A DNA stretch of 64,000 nt from Methylobacterium soli (GCF_008806385.1 NZ_VZZK01000033.1:768-64767), one strand, 5' to 3'; positions 43,757 to 52,623 are shown, numbered from the stretch's first letter. A program made the numbers and translations. The notes: a model not told the origin generated them from the letters alone.

Positions 43757-44151
43757 GGCTCCTGCTCGACACGCATGCCCTGATCTGGTTCGCGGCCGGA
43801 GACCAGCGCCTGCCGCTCCCCGCCCGGGACGCCATCGCGGATCCACGGAACGCGATTTTCGTGAGCGCCGCCTCGGCCTGGGAGATCTCCGCCAAGCACC
43901 GCAAGGGCAAGCTGCCGGAAGCGGGCTTTCTCGTGACCCACTGGGCGGAGATCCTGAGGGAATACGGGATCGTCGATCTGCCGGTGACCAGCCTTCACGC
44001 CTTCCGGGCCGGTCTCCTGGCATTCGGTAATGCCGATCCGTTCGACCGCATGATTGTGGCGCAGGCGCAACTCGAGAATCTCGTCGCGGCCTCGAACGAG
44101 ACGGCCTGGGACGGGCTCGGCATCGTCCGCCTCTGGGATACGGCCGCGTAG
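43753..44151 (+). CDS. PIN-domain ribonuclease toxin (VapC type)
   Basis: The 132-residue protein has the PIN acidic residues: the first Asp in LLLDTHALIWFAAGD, Glu in SAASAWEISAKHRKGKL, and Asp/Asp in GNADPFDRMIVAQAQLE, so the Mg-dependent nuclease site is complete. The TH after the first Asp and the WE..K pattern place it in the COG3744 group. GTG at 43753 is the start, overlapping the antitoxin stop, the usual coupled layout of such modules. It would cleave RNA when the antitoxin is degraded. Confidence 0.87.
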   Translation: MRLLLDTHALIWFAAGDQRLPLPARDAIADPRNAIFVSAASAWEISAKHRKGKLPEAGFLVTHWAEILREYGIVDLPVTSLHAFRAGLLAFGNADPFDRMIVAQAQLENLVAASNETAWDGLGIVRLWDTAA

Positions 44152-44180
44152 TGCTCTCGGGCGGGCTCTCTCTCAGGCCC

Positions 44181-45200
44181 CTACGGCAGCTCCGCCTGCA
44201 GCCGCCGGTATTCCCGGCCGTGCTCGCAATAGCCCTCGACGATGCGGCTCATCATGCTGCGCTTGTCCGCGTCGAGGGGGGCGAGGATGCGGGCGGGACG
44301 GCCGCCCCAGAGATGGCCGCCCTCGAGGAGCTGGCCCGGATCGGTGGTGGCGCCGGCCGCCAGCATCGCGTCGTCGGCGATGACCGTGCCGGGGGCGATG
44401 GCGCAGCCGATGCCGATCAGGCTGCGGGCGCCGATGCGGCAATCGCCCATGCGGACATTGTGGCCGATCGTGGTGTCCCGGCCGATGACGATGCCCTCGC
44501 CCCGGCTGCGCAGGACGCTGTTGTCCTGGATGTTGGTGTCGGCCCCGACCACGATCGGGCCGATCTCGGCCTGGAGCTCGCAGGAGAACAGGATCGTGGC
44601 GCCCGCCCCGAGGGCGATGCGCCCGCGCAGGCGGGCCGTACGGGCCACGAACACGCTCTCCTCCACCTCGGGCTCGTCGGCGGGCGCGGCCGGGGCGCCG
44701 TCGCCCGCGGCCTCGCGCAGGCGCTCGGCCCGCTCGGCGACCTCCGCCAGGGTGATCGGGCGCTGGGGCTTGGCGGGGCTGCCCGCATAGACGAAGCCGC
44801 CCGGCAGGTGGGCGCGGGGGAACACCGTGGCGCCGGCCTCGATCACGACGCCGTCATCGACCTGGGCGCCGTCGAGGATGACGACGTCGTCGGCGATCAC
44901 CACGTCCGAGCCAACCTGGCAGGCATGCACGACCGCGTTGCGCCCCACCGTCACCCGGTCGCCGACCGTGGTGCCGTGCGTGAAGGTGGCGATGTGCACC
45001 GTGGAGCGGTGGCCGAGCCAGAAGCGGTCGCCCAGGACGACGCTCTGGCCGTCGGCGCGGATCACCCCGCCATCGCCGATCCAGGCCTGCGCCCCGATCG
45101 TCGCGGCGCCGATGACGGTGCTGCCCCGCCCGCACCAGACCGGGCGGGAGGCGAAGTGCGGCAGGACGCCGTCATGGGGCAGGATCAGGTCGGGCGTCAC
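44181..45200 (-). CDS. Tandem gamma-carbonic-anhydrase-like (left-handed beta-helix) protein
   Basis: The 339-residue protein holds two hexapeptide-repeat beta-helix domains in tandem, each like a whole gamma-CA: about residues 10-145 (VIGAATIGAQAWIGDGGVIR to GFVYAGSPAKPQRPI) and about 185-320 (VFVARTARLRGRIALGAGAT to HLWGGRPARILAP), joined by a charged linker. Compared with the usual three metal-binding His, domain 1 keeps two (STVHIAT, NAVVHAC) with Arg or Asn at the TIGH position; domain 2 keeps only the His of TIGHNV. Catalysis is therefore doubtful. The GTG at 45200 is chosen for its GAAGGA ribosome site and fit to the fold. It is divergent from moaE. Confidence 0.75.
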   Translation of the reverse strand: MTPDLILPHDGVLPHFASRPVWCGRGSTVIGAATIGAQAWIGDGGVIRADGQSVVLGDRFWLGHRSTVHIATFTHGTTVGDRVTVGRNAVVHACQVGSDVVIADDVVILDGAQVDDGVVIEAGATVFPRAHLPGGFVYAGSPAKPQRPITLAEVAERAERLREAAGDGAPAAPADEPEVEESVFVARTARLRGRIALGAGATILFSCELQAEIGPIVVGADTNIQDNSVLRSRGEGIVIGRDTTIGHNVRMGDCRIGARSLIGIGCAIAPGTVIADDAMLAAGATTDPGQLLEGGHLWGGRPARILAPLDADKRSMMSRIVEGYCEHGREYRRLQAELP

Positions 45201-45447
45201 ACGGGTGGTCCTTCGAATCCGGCGCGGCTCTCGCGCGTTCCGTCTGCGAGGCGCGGCCCTGCAAACCCCGTTCCCGGGATGCGGGGCCGGGCCTCGGCGC
45301 GGGCGCGAGCCTTGAGTCGCCATGCCATATAGGCGCATGCGGGCCGGCGTTGAGTCGAGCCACGCTTACGCGCGATCGCCCGAGGTTGTCACCCGTCTCG
45401 CCGCCGCGCTCATCCGAGGCTCGCCCTCAGGCTCGTTGGAGAATCCC

Positions 45448-45975
45448 GTGTCCGCCGTTCCCGAAGCGTCTGTCCCAGAAGCGACTTCCCCCGAAGCGCC
45501 TGCCCCAGAAGCGCCTGCCCACGATCCCGTCAGCATCCAGGCCGAGCCCTTCGACGTCGCGGCCGAGATCGCGCGGCTCTCGGCCGCGACAGCGGGCCGG
45601 GCCGGCGCCGTCGTCACCTTCACAGGCCTCTGCCGGGACGAGGGCGGGCGCCTCGCCGGGCTGGAGCTCGAACATTACCCCGGCATGGCCGAGGCCGAGA
45701 TCGGCCGCGTGGTGGCGCAGGCGCTGGCGCGCTGGCCGCTCGCGGGGGTGCGGGTGGTCCACCGCCACGGCCTCGTGGCCCCGGGCGACGGCATCGTCCT
45801 CGTCCTCACGGCCTCCGCGCACCGGACCGCCGCTTTCGAGGCCGCGAGCTTCCTGATGGACTACCTCAAGACCCGCGCCCCCTTCTGGAAGCGCGAGCAC
45901 CGCGCCGACGGCAGCACCGGCGGCTGGGTCGAGGCCACGCAAGCCGACGACGCGGCGGCCGAGCGCTGGATCTGA
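45448..45975 (+). CDS. moaE: Molybdopterin synthase catalytic subunit
   Basis: MoaE, with thiocarboxylated MoaD, converts cyclic pyranopterin monophosphate to molybdopterin. The family core starts at IQAEPFDVAAEIARLSA and includes GAVVTFTGLCRDE, VVHRHGLVAPGD and the catalytic lysines in LMDYLKTRAPFWKRE. Before it lie about 25 residues of four pentapeptide repeats (PEASV, PEATS, PEAPA, PEAPA) encoded by a 15-bp tandem unit (45460-45519). GTG 45448 with a GGAG site 5-8 bases upstream is preferred; an ATG at 45322 would add 42 unlikely residues. No moaD is adjacent. Confidence 0.85.
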   Translation: MSAVPEASVPEATSPEAPAPEAPAHDPVSIQAEPFDVAAEIARLSAATAGRAGAVVTFTGLCRDEGGRLAGLELEHYPGMAEAEIGRVVAQALARWPLAGVRVVHRHGLVAPGDGIVLVLTASAHRTAAFEAASFLMDYLKTRAPFWKREHRADGSTGGWVEATQADDAAAERWI

Positions 45976-46017
45976 GCGCGCCGGACCGACAGGCTGGAGG
46001 CGCGGGCGCGGCCACCG

Positions 46018-46160
46018 CTCCCATTCGGGGGAGGTCGAGTCGGCGCCAGCCGACCGGGTGAGGGGGGTGCGTTGTCCGGAGAGGTCGCACCCCTCACCCC
46101 AACCCTCTCCCGCACGGGAGAGGGGGCTCGTCGCGCCATCAGGGTTGGTTCTGGCACCCG
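46018..46160. repeat. Composite intergenic repeat, copy 1
   Basis: The element has a left part, gtcgagtcggcgccagccgaccgggtgagggg, a short spacer and a right part with cacccctcaccccaaccctctcccgcacgggagaggg. The gggtgagggg and cccctcaccc segments and the ctctcccg..cgggagag hairpin make it a long imperfect stem. The tail atcagggttggttctg is shared with copy 2. It fills the gap after moaE. Confidence 0.75.
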
Positions 46161-46226
46161 CCGCGCAGCTTGGGCTCACCTCCGGCGCCCCCGAATGACG
46201 TTTTGAGCGGACCTCCGAGCACATCA

Positions 46227-46382
46227 CCTCTCCCGTCCGGGAGAGGTCGAGTCGGCGCGAGCCGACCGGGTGAGGGGTGCGACCTTTCCGGATACCGCGC
46301 ACCCCTCACCCCGGCCCGCTTCGCGGGCAAGCTCTCCCGCACGGGAGAGGGGGCCGGTCGCGCCATTAGGGCTGGTTCTGAC
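46227..46382. repeat. Composite intergenic repeat, copy 2
   Basis: This copy repeats copy 1 in the same orientation: cctctcccgtccgggagagg, then gtcgagtcggcgcgagccgaccgggtgaggggtgcg, a spacer, gcgcacccctcacccc, a small extra hairpin (cccgcttcgcggg) and the cccgcacgggagaggg module, ending attagggctggttctg. The whole gap 45976-46556 between moaE and the AI-2E transporter is made of these two copies and short unique links; no gene was seen in it. Confidence 0.75.
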
Positions 46383-46556
46383 AGCCGCCGCGCATCCCGA
46401 ACTCGCCTCCAGTGCGCCGGAACGGCGGCACGCGTGAATTCGCGCGAGCGAGGCGCGGAGGTGAGATCGGGAACCAACCCCGGCGCCGGGGCCTTCCCGG
46501 CAGCGCTTCCGTCGCCGCAAACCTGCGGCCCGATCCGTCACCCGAGAGTTCCAGAG

Positions 46557-47834
46557 ATGCTGCAGCAAGCCCCACGCCCCGCCGACGCGCCGGCCGGTCC
46601 CGCCGCGCGGGGCACCCGCGCGCTGGCGCTTGCCGGAATCGCCGTGGTGTCGTTCGCCGCGCTGCTCGCCCTGGCCTGGATGTCGGTGGCGACCCTGATG
46701 CTGATCTTCGCCGGCGCCCTGCTCGGCGTGTTCCTCGACGGGCTGACCCGGGGGCTCGGGCACCTGCTGCCCCTGCCGCGGGGCCTCCGGCTCACGATCG
46801 CGAGCCTCGCGGTCGCGGCGGCGGCCCTCGGCTTCATCGCCTTCGGGGGCGCCACCATTGCCCAGCAGGGACGCGACCTCGGCCAGACCATCCGCCAGCA
46901 ATCCGGCACCGTCACCGGCTGGCTCAAGGCCCACGGCGTCGACCTGCCCCTGCTCAACGCCCTCGAGGGCCACGACGCGCCGGATCAGGGCGGTTCGCAT
47001 CCGGATTCTTCCGATCAGGGTTCGGGCCAGAACCCGGACAAGACCGGCTCGGACAAGACTGGCTCGGACAAGGGCGGATCTGACAAGGCCGAGCCGAAGG
47101 CCGGCGCGCGGGAGGACGCGGCGCGCGGGCAGAAATCCGGCGGTCTCGGGGGCCTCGCCTCCGGGGTGCTGGGCAGCCCGAGCTCGCTCCTGTCGGATGC
47201 CGGCAGCGTGCTGGGCCCCGCCGCCACGGTGATCTTCGGCCTGTTCGACGCCCTGGGCAACGCCCTGGTCATCGTGTTCCTGGGGGCCGCCTTCGCGGCC
47301 GATCCCGGCAGCTACCGCGACGGGATCCTGCGCTTCGTGCCGCCGCGCCACCGGCCCCGGGGCGCCAAGGTTCTGGACGGCATGGGCGAGACCCTGCGCC
47401 ACTGGCTGTTCGGCCAGCTCATCACCATGACGGTGATCTTCCTCTGCGTCTGGGGCGGCCTCTGGCTCCTGGGCATCGGCGGCTCGCTGATCCTCGGCCT
47501 GCAGGCGGGGCTCCTGGCCTTCGTCCCGACGATCGGGCCCCTGGTGGCGGGCCTCGTGATCGTGCTGGCGAGCCTCGCCTCGGGCTGGAGCGCGCTGCTC
47601 GGCGCCATCGGGGTCTATCTCGCGGTCCAGACCCTGGAGAGCTACGGCCTGACGCCGTTCATCCAGAAGCGGGCGCTCGACATCCCGCCCGCCACGATCT
47701 TTGCCGGGCAGCTCCTGCTCGGCGTCCTGTTCGGGCTCTGGGGGATCGCCCTCGCGCTGCCGCTGCTCGCCGTGATCAAGGTGCTGCTGGAGCAGCTCTA
47801 TGTCGAGGAGACCCTGGGCGAGGAGGCGGATTGA
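46557..47834 (+). CDS. AI-2E family (PerM-like) transporter with an unusual polar insert
   Basis: This 425-residue inner-membrane protein has about eight helices: ALAGIAVVSFAALLALAWM, ATLMLIFAGALLGVFLDGL and LTIASLAVAAAALGFIAFG before a long soluble part, and the conserved C-terminal half (GQLITMTVIFLCVWGGLWLL, LLAFVPTIGPLVAGLVIV, FAGQLLLGVLFGLWGIALAL). The family exports small molecules such as AI-2 or acts as ion antiporters; the substrate here is unknown. Between helices 3 and 4 is a hydrophilic insert of about 60 residues with 5-residue repeats (DKTGS, DKTGS, DKGGS) from a 15-bp tandem unit (47037-47081). The ATG at 46557 was chosen. Confidence 0.85.
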   Translation: MLQQAPRPADAPAGPAARGTRALALAGIAVVSFAALLALAWMSVATLMLIFAGALLGVFLDGLTRGLGHLLPLPRGLRLTIASLAVAAAALGFIAFGGATIAQQGRDLGQTIRQQSGTVTGWLKAHGVDLPLLNALEGHDAPDQGGSHPDSSDQGSGQNPDKTGSDKTGSDKGGSDKAEPKAGAREDAARGQKSGGLGGLASGVLGSPSSLLSDAGSVLGPAATVIFGLFDALGNALVIVFLGAAFAADPGSYRDGILRFVPPRHRPRGAKVLDGMGETLRHWLFGQLITMTVIFLCVWGGLWLLGIGGSLILGLQAGLLAFVPTIGPLVAGLVIVLASLASGWSALLGAIGVYLAVQTLESYGLTPFIQKRALDIPPATIFAGQLLLGVLFGLWGIALALPLLAVIKVLLEQLYVEETLGEEAD

Positions 47835-47865
47835 GCCGGCCCAGGATTCCGTCTCAGGATTTGTC

Positions 47866-49104
47866 TCAGGACTCTGCCGCGAGCGCGCCCTCGATCAGCC
47901 GGGCCACTGCCAGGGCCCGGCCGTCATCGCCGAAGCGGGCGACGACCTGGATGCCGAGGGGCGCGCCCGCGCCCGGCACCGGAACGTTGACGCAGGGCAC
48001 GCCCATCAGGGTCCAGAGCCGGTTGAAGCGCGGATCGCCCGTGGCAGCGAGGCCCTCCGGTGCCGGGCCGGGGGCCGACGGCGTCAGGAGGGCGTCGACC
48101 TCGCCGAACAGGTCCTTGAGGACGCCCCGGGCCCGGTGGGCGTGGCGGCGGGCCCCGTCATAGGCCTCCGCCGTCAGGTCCTGCGCCCGGTCGAGCTGGC
48201 CGCGCAGGGTCTCGGACAGGGCGGAGCGGTGGGTGGCGTATTCCCAGGAAAGAGCCTGCCGGGCCTCGTAGTTCTGGATGATGCCGTGCCCGGCCCAGGC
48301 CTCGGGCAGGGGCGCGGGCAGGGCGAGATCGCTCACCCGCGCCCCGGCGCGCTCGGCTGCCCGCACCGCCCGCGCCAGGGCCGCCGCCATCGCGGGCTCG
48401 GGCGCGCCCGCGAAATCCTGGGTGACGAGGCCGATGCGGGGGGCGCCGGGATCGGGCCCGAGATCGATCGCCGGCCGGTCGGCGAGGAGCGCCAGGGCAT
48501 GGGCGACGTCGCGGATGCCGGCCCCGAACAGCCCGAGGGTGTCCAGCGCCCACGAGACGGTCTTGACGCCCACCGTCGGCAGCAGCCGGAACGAGGGCTT
48601 GATCGCCGCGACGCCGCAGAAGGCGGCCGGGTGGATCACCGAGCCGCCGGTCTGGGTGCCGAGGGCAAGCGGCAGCATCCCGGCCGCGACGGCGGCGGCC
48701 GAGCCCGCCGAGGAGCCCCCGGGCGTGCGCCCCGGCGCGCGGGGATTGCGGGTCGCGGTGGGGTCGAGGCTCGCGAAGGGCGAGGTCGTGGTCTTGGCCA
48801 GCGGCACCGCCCCGAGGGCCCTCAGCCGCATCACGATGGCGGCGTCCGCCTTGGGCCGCCAGCCGGCATAGAGGCCCGAGCCCATCTCGGTCGGCAGGTC
48901 GGCGGTGTCGATGATGTCCTTGACCCCGACCGCGATGCCGGCGAGCGGCCCGGAGCCCGGCACCCGGGGCTCCGCCAGGCGGCTCACGAGGGCGCCCACC
49001 TCCGGCTCCCGCGCCGCGATGGCCTCCTGCGCCAGGCGGATCGCGGCCTCCGGCGTCAGGGCGCCGGAATCCAGTCGGGAGCGGAGATCGACGAGGGACA
49101 GCAT
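47866..49104 (-). CDS. Amidase-signature family hydrolase
   Basis: The 412-residue amidase has the Ser-cisSer-Lys triad: Lys in IAVGVKDIIDTAD, the cis-Ser in PGGSSAGSAAAVAAGM and the nucleophile in LGTQTGGSVIHPAAF. It would hydrolyse a small amide; the substrate cannot be told from sequence. It lacks a GatB partner nearby and is shorter than GatA, so it is a stand-alone amidase. It starts at ATG 49104 and converges on the AI-2E gene with a 31-base gap. Confidence 0.87.
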   Translation of the reverse strand: MLSLVDLRSRLDSGALTPEAAIRLAQEAIAAREPEVGALVSRLAEPRVPGSGPLAGIAVGVKDIIDTADLPTEMGSGLYAGWRPKADAAIVMRLRALGAVPLAKTTTSPFASLDPTATRNPRAPGRTPGGSSAGSAAAVAAGMLPLALGTQTGGSVIHPAAFCGVAAIKPSFRLLPTVGVKTVSWALDTLGLFGAGIRDVAHALALLADRPAIDLGPDPGAPRIGLVTQDFAGAPEPAMAAALARAVRAAERAGARVSDLALPAPLPEAWAGHGIIQNYEARQALSWEYATHRSALSETLRGQLDRAQDLTAEAYDGARRHAHRARGVLKDLFGEVDALLTPSAPGPAPEGLAATGDPRFNRLWTLMGVPCVNVPVPGAGAPLGIQVVARFGDDGRALAVARLIEGALAAES

Positions 49105-49284
49105 CGGCGTTCAGTCGAGCGCGGCGGCGGCGCTGTCAACCGCGCCGGAGACCGTCCGAACCGCGTCGCGCCCCCCAGCAAAATGCAACTCCTGGTATAA
49201 AGTCGCCGGGCCCGGACAGGGCCCGATGTGTCGCGAGAAGGCCCGGCCGAGCCCGGAACCGGCCCGGACGACCAGGAGGAGACC

Positions 49285-50016
49285 ATGGAGCAGGTGCCGC
49301 CGGCCCTCGGCCGCGACCAGGCGCCGGAGGCCGCCCCGATCCCGCTGCCCCGCAGCCCGGGCGAGATCATCACGGTGCTGGCCCATTACCACCGGGCCGA
49401 GATCGGCCGCATGGCGGGCTGGCGCGACCGCATCGACCGCACCACCAACTGGGCGATTACGGTGGTGGCCGCGATGCTGTCGGTCTCGCTCTCGACGCCG
49501 ACCGCCCATCACGGCGTCCTCCTGTTCGCCATGCTGCTGGTGCTGCTCCTGCTCGCCATCGAGGCGCGCCGCTACCGCTTCTTCGACGTCTACCGCGCCC
49601 GGGTCCGGCAGATGGAGCGCCATTACTACGCGCAGGTCTTCGACCCCGAGCCCGGTCCCGGCAGCGGCTGGATGGGCGATCTGGGGCAGGACCTGCGCCG
49701 GCCCGCCTTCCGGATCAGCCTCATCGACGCGCTCTCGCGGCGCCTGCGGCGCAATTACTGCTGGATGTTCCTGATCCTGCTCCTGGCCTGGATCCTCAAG
49801 ATCACCTCGGCCAAGCTCCAGCCCGCGCCCGCCGCCGAGCCGGGGCCGGACCTCATCCACGCGCTGGCGGCCGGCCTCGACAACGCGGCGCTCGGGCCGC
49901 TGCCCGGCTGGCTGGTGCTCGGCGCGGTCGCGGGCTTCTACGGCTGGCTCCTGGCCGCCAGCCTCCGGTCGATCCGCCGCGACCGGGCGGGGGAGGACGG
50001 GCAGGTCCATGTCTAG
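49285..50016 (+). CDS. DUF2270 family membrane protein
   Basis: The 243-residue protein has TM helices at about residues 55-95 (WAITVVAAMLSVSLSTP, HHGVLLFAMLLVLLLLAIEA) and further ones near 155-172 (CWMFLILLLAWILKI) and 210-228 (GWLVLGAVAGFYGWLLAAS). The conserved middle segment RRYRFFDVYRARVRQMERHYYAQVF identifies DUF2270. Function unknown. ATG 49285 with an AGGAGGA ribosome site is preferred to GTG 49228. Confidence 0.85.
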   Translation: MEQVPPALGRDQAPEAAPIPLPRSPGEIITVLAHYHRAEIGRMAGWRDRIDRTTNWAITVVAAMLSVSLSTPTAHHGVLLFAMLLVLLLLAIEARRYRFFDVYRARVRQMERHYYAQVFDPEPGPGSGWMGDLGQDLRRPAFRISLIDALSRRLRRNYCWMFLILLLAWILKITSAKLQPAPAAEPGPDLIHALAAGLDNAALGPLPGWLVLGAVAGFYGWLLAASLRSIRRDRAGEDGQVHV

Positions 50017-50155
50017 CGACATTGCCCTGGCGCGGGTCCCCCGACCGGGCCCGCCCCCGACGCGGCCGAGGCCCCGGGATTCCCACCCGACGGGAGGCGC
50101 GGGGACGCGTCAGCGTTGACGATCCCTTCACACAACCTTGCGCATCTTACGCGCC

Positions 50156-51196
50156 ATGTGGCGTGGCGTAATTGCGTTCTCCGCCCTTGCGCTGTTCGGC
50201 GCGGGGCTCACCGGCTGTGCGCTCAACAAGTTCGAGCGGCGGGAGCCTTGGCGCGACCAGGCGGAGCAGATCTGCCTGTCGAAGCGGCTCGTGCAGCCGA
50301 CCGAATTCATGAGCTTTTCCAAGGAGATCAGCGGTCCGGGGCCCTGCGGCATGCAGCAGCCCTTCCGGGTGACGCGCCTCGGCAACGGCACGGTGGCGCT
50401 GAAGCAGCGCATGACGCTGGCCTGCCCGGCGCTGGCCGAGGCCGAGGCCTGGCTCGCCGAGACCATCCAGCCGGCCGCCGAGCTGTATTTCGGCCAGCCG
50501 GTCGCGGAGATCAATGCCGGCTCCTATGCCTGCCGGGGCCGCAACAACCAGGCCGGCGCCAAGCTTTCGGAGCATTCCTTCGGCAACGCCGTCGACGTGA
50601 TGTCCTTCAAGCTCGCCGACGGCTACGTCATCACCGTCAAGGGCGGCTGGCGCGGCACCGAGGCCGAGCAGGGCTTCCTGCGCGAGGTCTTCCTCGGGGC
50701 CTGCCAGCGCTTCACCACGGTGCTGGCGCCGGGCTCGAACGTGTTCCACTACGACCACATCCACGTGGACCTCGCCCGGCACGATCCCCGCGGCCTCAAG
50801 CGGATCTGCCAGCCGCTGATCAAGTTCACGCCGCAGCTCGGCACCGAGGGCGCCCGCTCCTATGCCCGCCCGCGGCCGCCCGAGCGCCAGCCCGCCCCGC
50901 CGCAGGCCCCGATCGACATCGAGGAGGACGATCCCTACGGCCTGACCCCGATGTCGGCCCGCGAGACCCCCAGCCGGGTCGCCCGGGCCCCGGCCCCGGC
51001 CCAGGCGCGCGCGGCCCAGGCTCCCTCCGCTCAAGCGCCCTCCGCCTACGCCTCCGCGCCCGCATTGCGCCCCTATCCGGGCCGCCCGGCAGGCCCCCGC
51101 GTCGCGGCGGCCTCCGCCTATGACGAGCCGGCGCCCGGGTTCGAGGAGCCGCTGTCGCTCGCCGCGCCCGGCCTCGGAGCCGGCCCGATCTACTGA
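50156..51196 (+). CDS. Extensin-like (peptidase M15-fold) lipoprotein
   Basis: The 346-residue protein has a lipoprotein signal (AFSALALFGAGLTGC, Cys near residue 21), so it is anchored in a membrane facing the periplasm. The extensin-like C-terminal domain (about residues 80-240) keeps the metal-type motif HSFGNAVDVMSF with HYDHIHVDLARHD, as in D,D-carboxypeptidase-like M15 folds, so a cell-wall peptidase role is likely. Its last ~100 residues are Pro/Ala-rich and disordered. The ATG at 50156 fits the signal; a TTG at 50138 is an alternative. Confidence 0.85.
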   Translation: MWRGVIAFSALALFGAGLTGCALNKFERREPWRDQAEQICLSKRLVQPTEFMSFSKEISGPGPCGMQQPFRVTRLGNGTVALKQRMTLACPALAEAEAWLAETIQPAAELYFGQPVAEINAGSYACRGRNNQAGAKLSEHSFGNAVDVMSFKLADGYVITVKGGWRGTEAEQGFLREVFLGACQRFTTVLAPGSNVFHYDHIHVDLARHDPRGLKRICQPLIKFTPQLGTEGARSYARPRPPERQPAPPQAPIDIEEDDPYGLTPMSARETPSRVARAPAPAQARAAQAPSAQAPSAYASAPALRPYPGRPAGPRVAAASAYDEPAPGFEEPLSLAAPGLGAGPIY

Positions 51197-51323
51197 TGCC
51201 CGGGGTGTGCCCCGCACACCCCAGTCGGCCCCGAAAGCATGGGCCGGACCGTACGCCAGCTTGACACGGCGGGAGGGCCGGCCATCGTCCGGGGGATCAG
51301 GAATTCCAGCGGAAGACGCCGGC

Positions 51324-51791
51324 ATGCGCCCGAACTCCACCTTCGCCGCCTTGAGCATCGGACTCCTCCTCGCGAGCGCGCTGCAGCCCGCCTCCGCCCG
51401 CTCGGCGCGGGAGGAGATCGAGCCGTCCGAGGAGCGGATCTTCCCCTTCGACGCGAACATCCCGGGCTGCCAGGATGCCGACGTGCTGGAGAAGGTCGCG
51501 ACCCAGTTCGCCGAGAAGGAGGCGAAGTACTGGAACTCGTCCCTGACGATCATCTCCTACGACCATGTCGAGCGGACCGCGTGGCGCCCCTGGGGCCTCG
51601 ATTTCTACCCGCGCCGGTTCTGCTCGGCGACTGCCACCACCTCCGATGGCATCCGCCGCAAGGTCGATTACTCGGTGCGCGAGAGCCTCGGCATCATCGG
51701 GGCGACCTGGGGCGTCGAGTTCTGCGTCCACGGCCTCGACCGCAGCCTCGCCTACGCCTACGCTACGGCCTGCCGCATGGCGCGCCCGTAA
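51324..51791 (+). CDS. Exported hypothetical protein
   Basis: This 155-residue protein starts with a signal peptide (FAALSIGLLLASALQPASA, with cleavage before RSAREE). The mature domain begins PSEERIFPFDANIPGCQDADVLE and includes FAEKEAKYWNSSLTIISYDH, with four cysteines (GCQD, RFCSAT, EFCVHG, TACRM). It resembles conserved exported proteins of Methylobacterium and Bradyrhizobium with no known role. The ATG at 51324 starts the signal; the frame before it is not protein-like. Confidence 0.75.
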   Translation: MRPNSTFAALSIGLLLASALQPASARSAREEIEPSEERIFPFDANIPGCQDADVLEKVATQFAEKEAKYWNSSLTIISYDHVERTAWRPWGLDFYPRRFCSATATTSDGIRRKVDYSVRESLGIIGATWGVEFCVHGLDRSLAYAYATACRMARP

Positions 51792-51859
51792 GCCGGCGCG
51801 CCGGAACACGGCGCGGCCAGGGGGCGCCGCAGACTCGCTTCTGCCTTCGGGGGATGGTC

Positions 51860-52561
51860 ATGAAGCCGACAGTTTCGGGCATCCGCGCCATCGCGATGGC
51901 GGGGGCGCTTCTCGCGTCGGGCGCGCAGGCGCAGGATTACGGCGGCTTCGGCCGCGGTGGCGGCGGTGAGGGCCGCGGCGGCGGCACGCCGGGCGCCTTC
52001 GATTTCTACGTCCTCGCCCTGTCCTGGTCGCCCACGTATTGCGAGATCGCGGGCGCGCGCCGGGACGATCGCCAATGCGCGCCGGGCCGCGGCCTCGGCT
52101 TCGTGGTGCACGGCCTCTGGCCGCAATACGAGCGCGGCTACCCCCAGAATTGCTCGGCCGTCGAGCGCGCCCCCACCCGGCAGGCCATGGAGGCCGCGGG
52201 CGAGGTCTATCCGAGCGAGGGGCTGGCCCGCTACGAGTGGCGCAAGCACGGCACCTGCTCGGGGCTCGACCCCGCGGCCTATTTCCGCGCCGCCAAGGAC
52301 GCCCGCATGGCGGTGACGATTCCCGACGACTTCAAGGCGGCGGGCTCCGACCGCAAGGCGGCACCGATCGAGATCGCCCGCGCCTTCGTGCTCGCCAACC
52401 GGGGCCTGCGCCCGGACATGATGTCGGTGACCTGCGCGCGCGGCCAGCTGCAGGAGGTCCGGATCTGCTTCTCCAAGGACCTGCGCGGCTTCACGCCCTG
52501 CCCGGAGGTGGCGCGCCAGAATTGCCGCGCGCCCGAGATCGCCATCGACGCCGCCCGCTGA
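51860..52561 (+). CDS. Ribonuclease T2 family protein
   Basis: This 233-residue exported RNase has a signal peptide (SGIRAIAMAGALLASGAQA), a short Gly-rich linker (FGRGGGGEGRGGG) and a complete T2 domain with both active-site boxes: CAS I in FVVHGLWPQYERG and CAS II in YEWRKHGTCSG, each with its catalytic His. It would cleave single-stranded RNA non-specifically in the periplasm or outside. Eight cysteines are compatible with disulfides. The start is ATG 51860 (GGGGG upstream) or 51854. Confidence 0.9.
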   Translation: MKPTVSGIRAIAMAGALLASGAQAQDYGGFGRGGGGEGRGGGTPGAFDFYVLALSWSPTYCEIAGARRDDRQCAPGRGLGFVVHGLWPQYERGYPQNCSAVERAPTRQAMEAAGEVYPSEGLARYEWRKHGTCSGLDPAAYFRAAKDARMAVTIPDDFKAAGSDRKAAPIEIARAFVLANRGLRPDMMSVTCARGQLQEVRICFSKDLRGFTPCPEVARQNCRAPEIAIDAAR

Positions 52562-52623
52562 CGGGCCGCACAGGATCGCCCGCGCCTCTAGACATTGCGC
52601 GCGATTCCTCCGAATCCCGCGCC

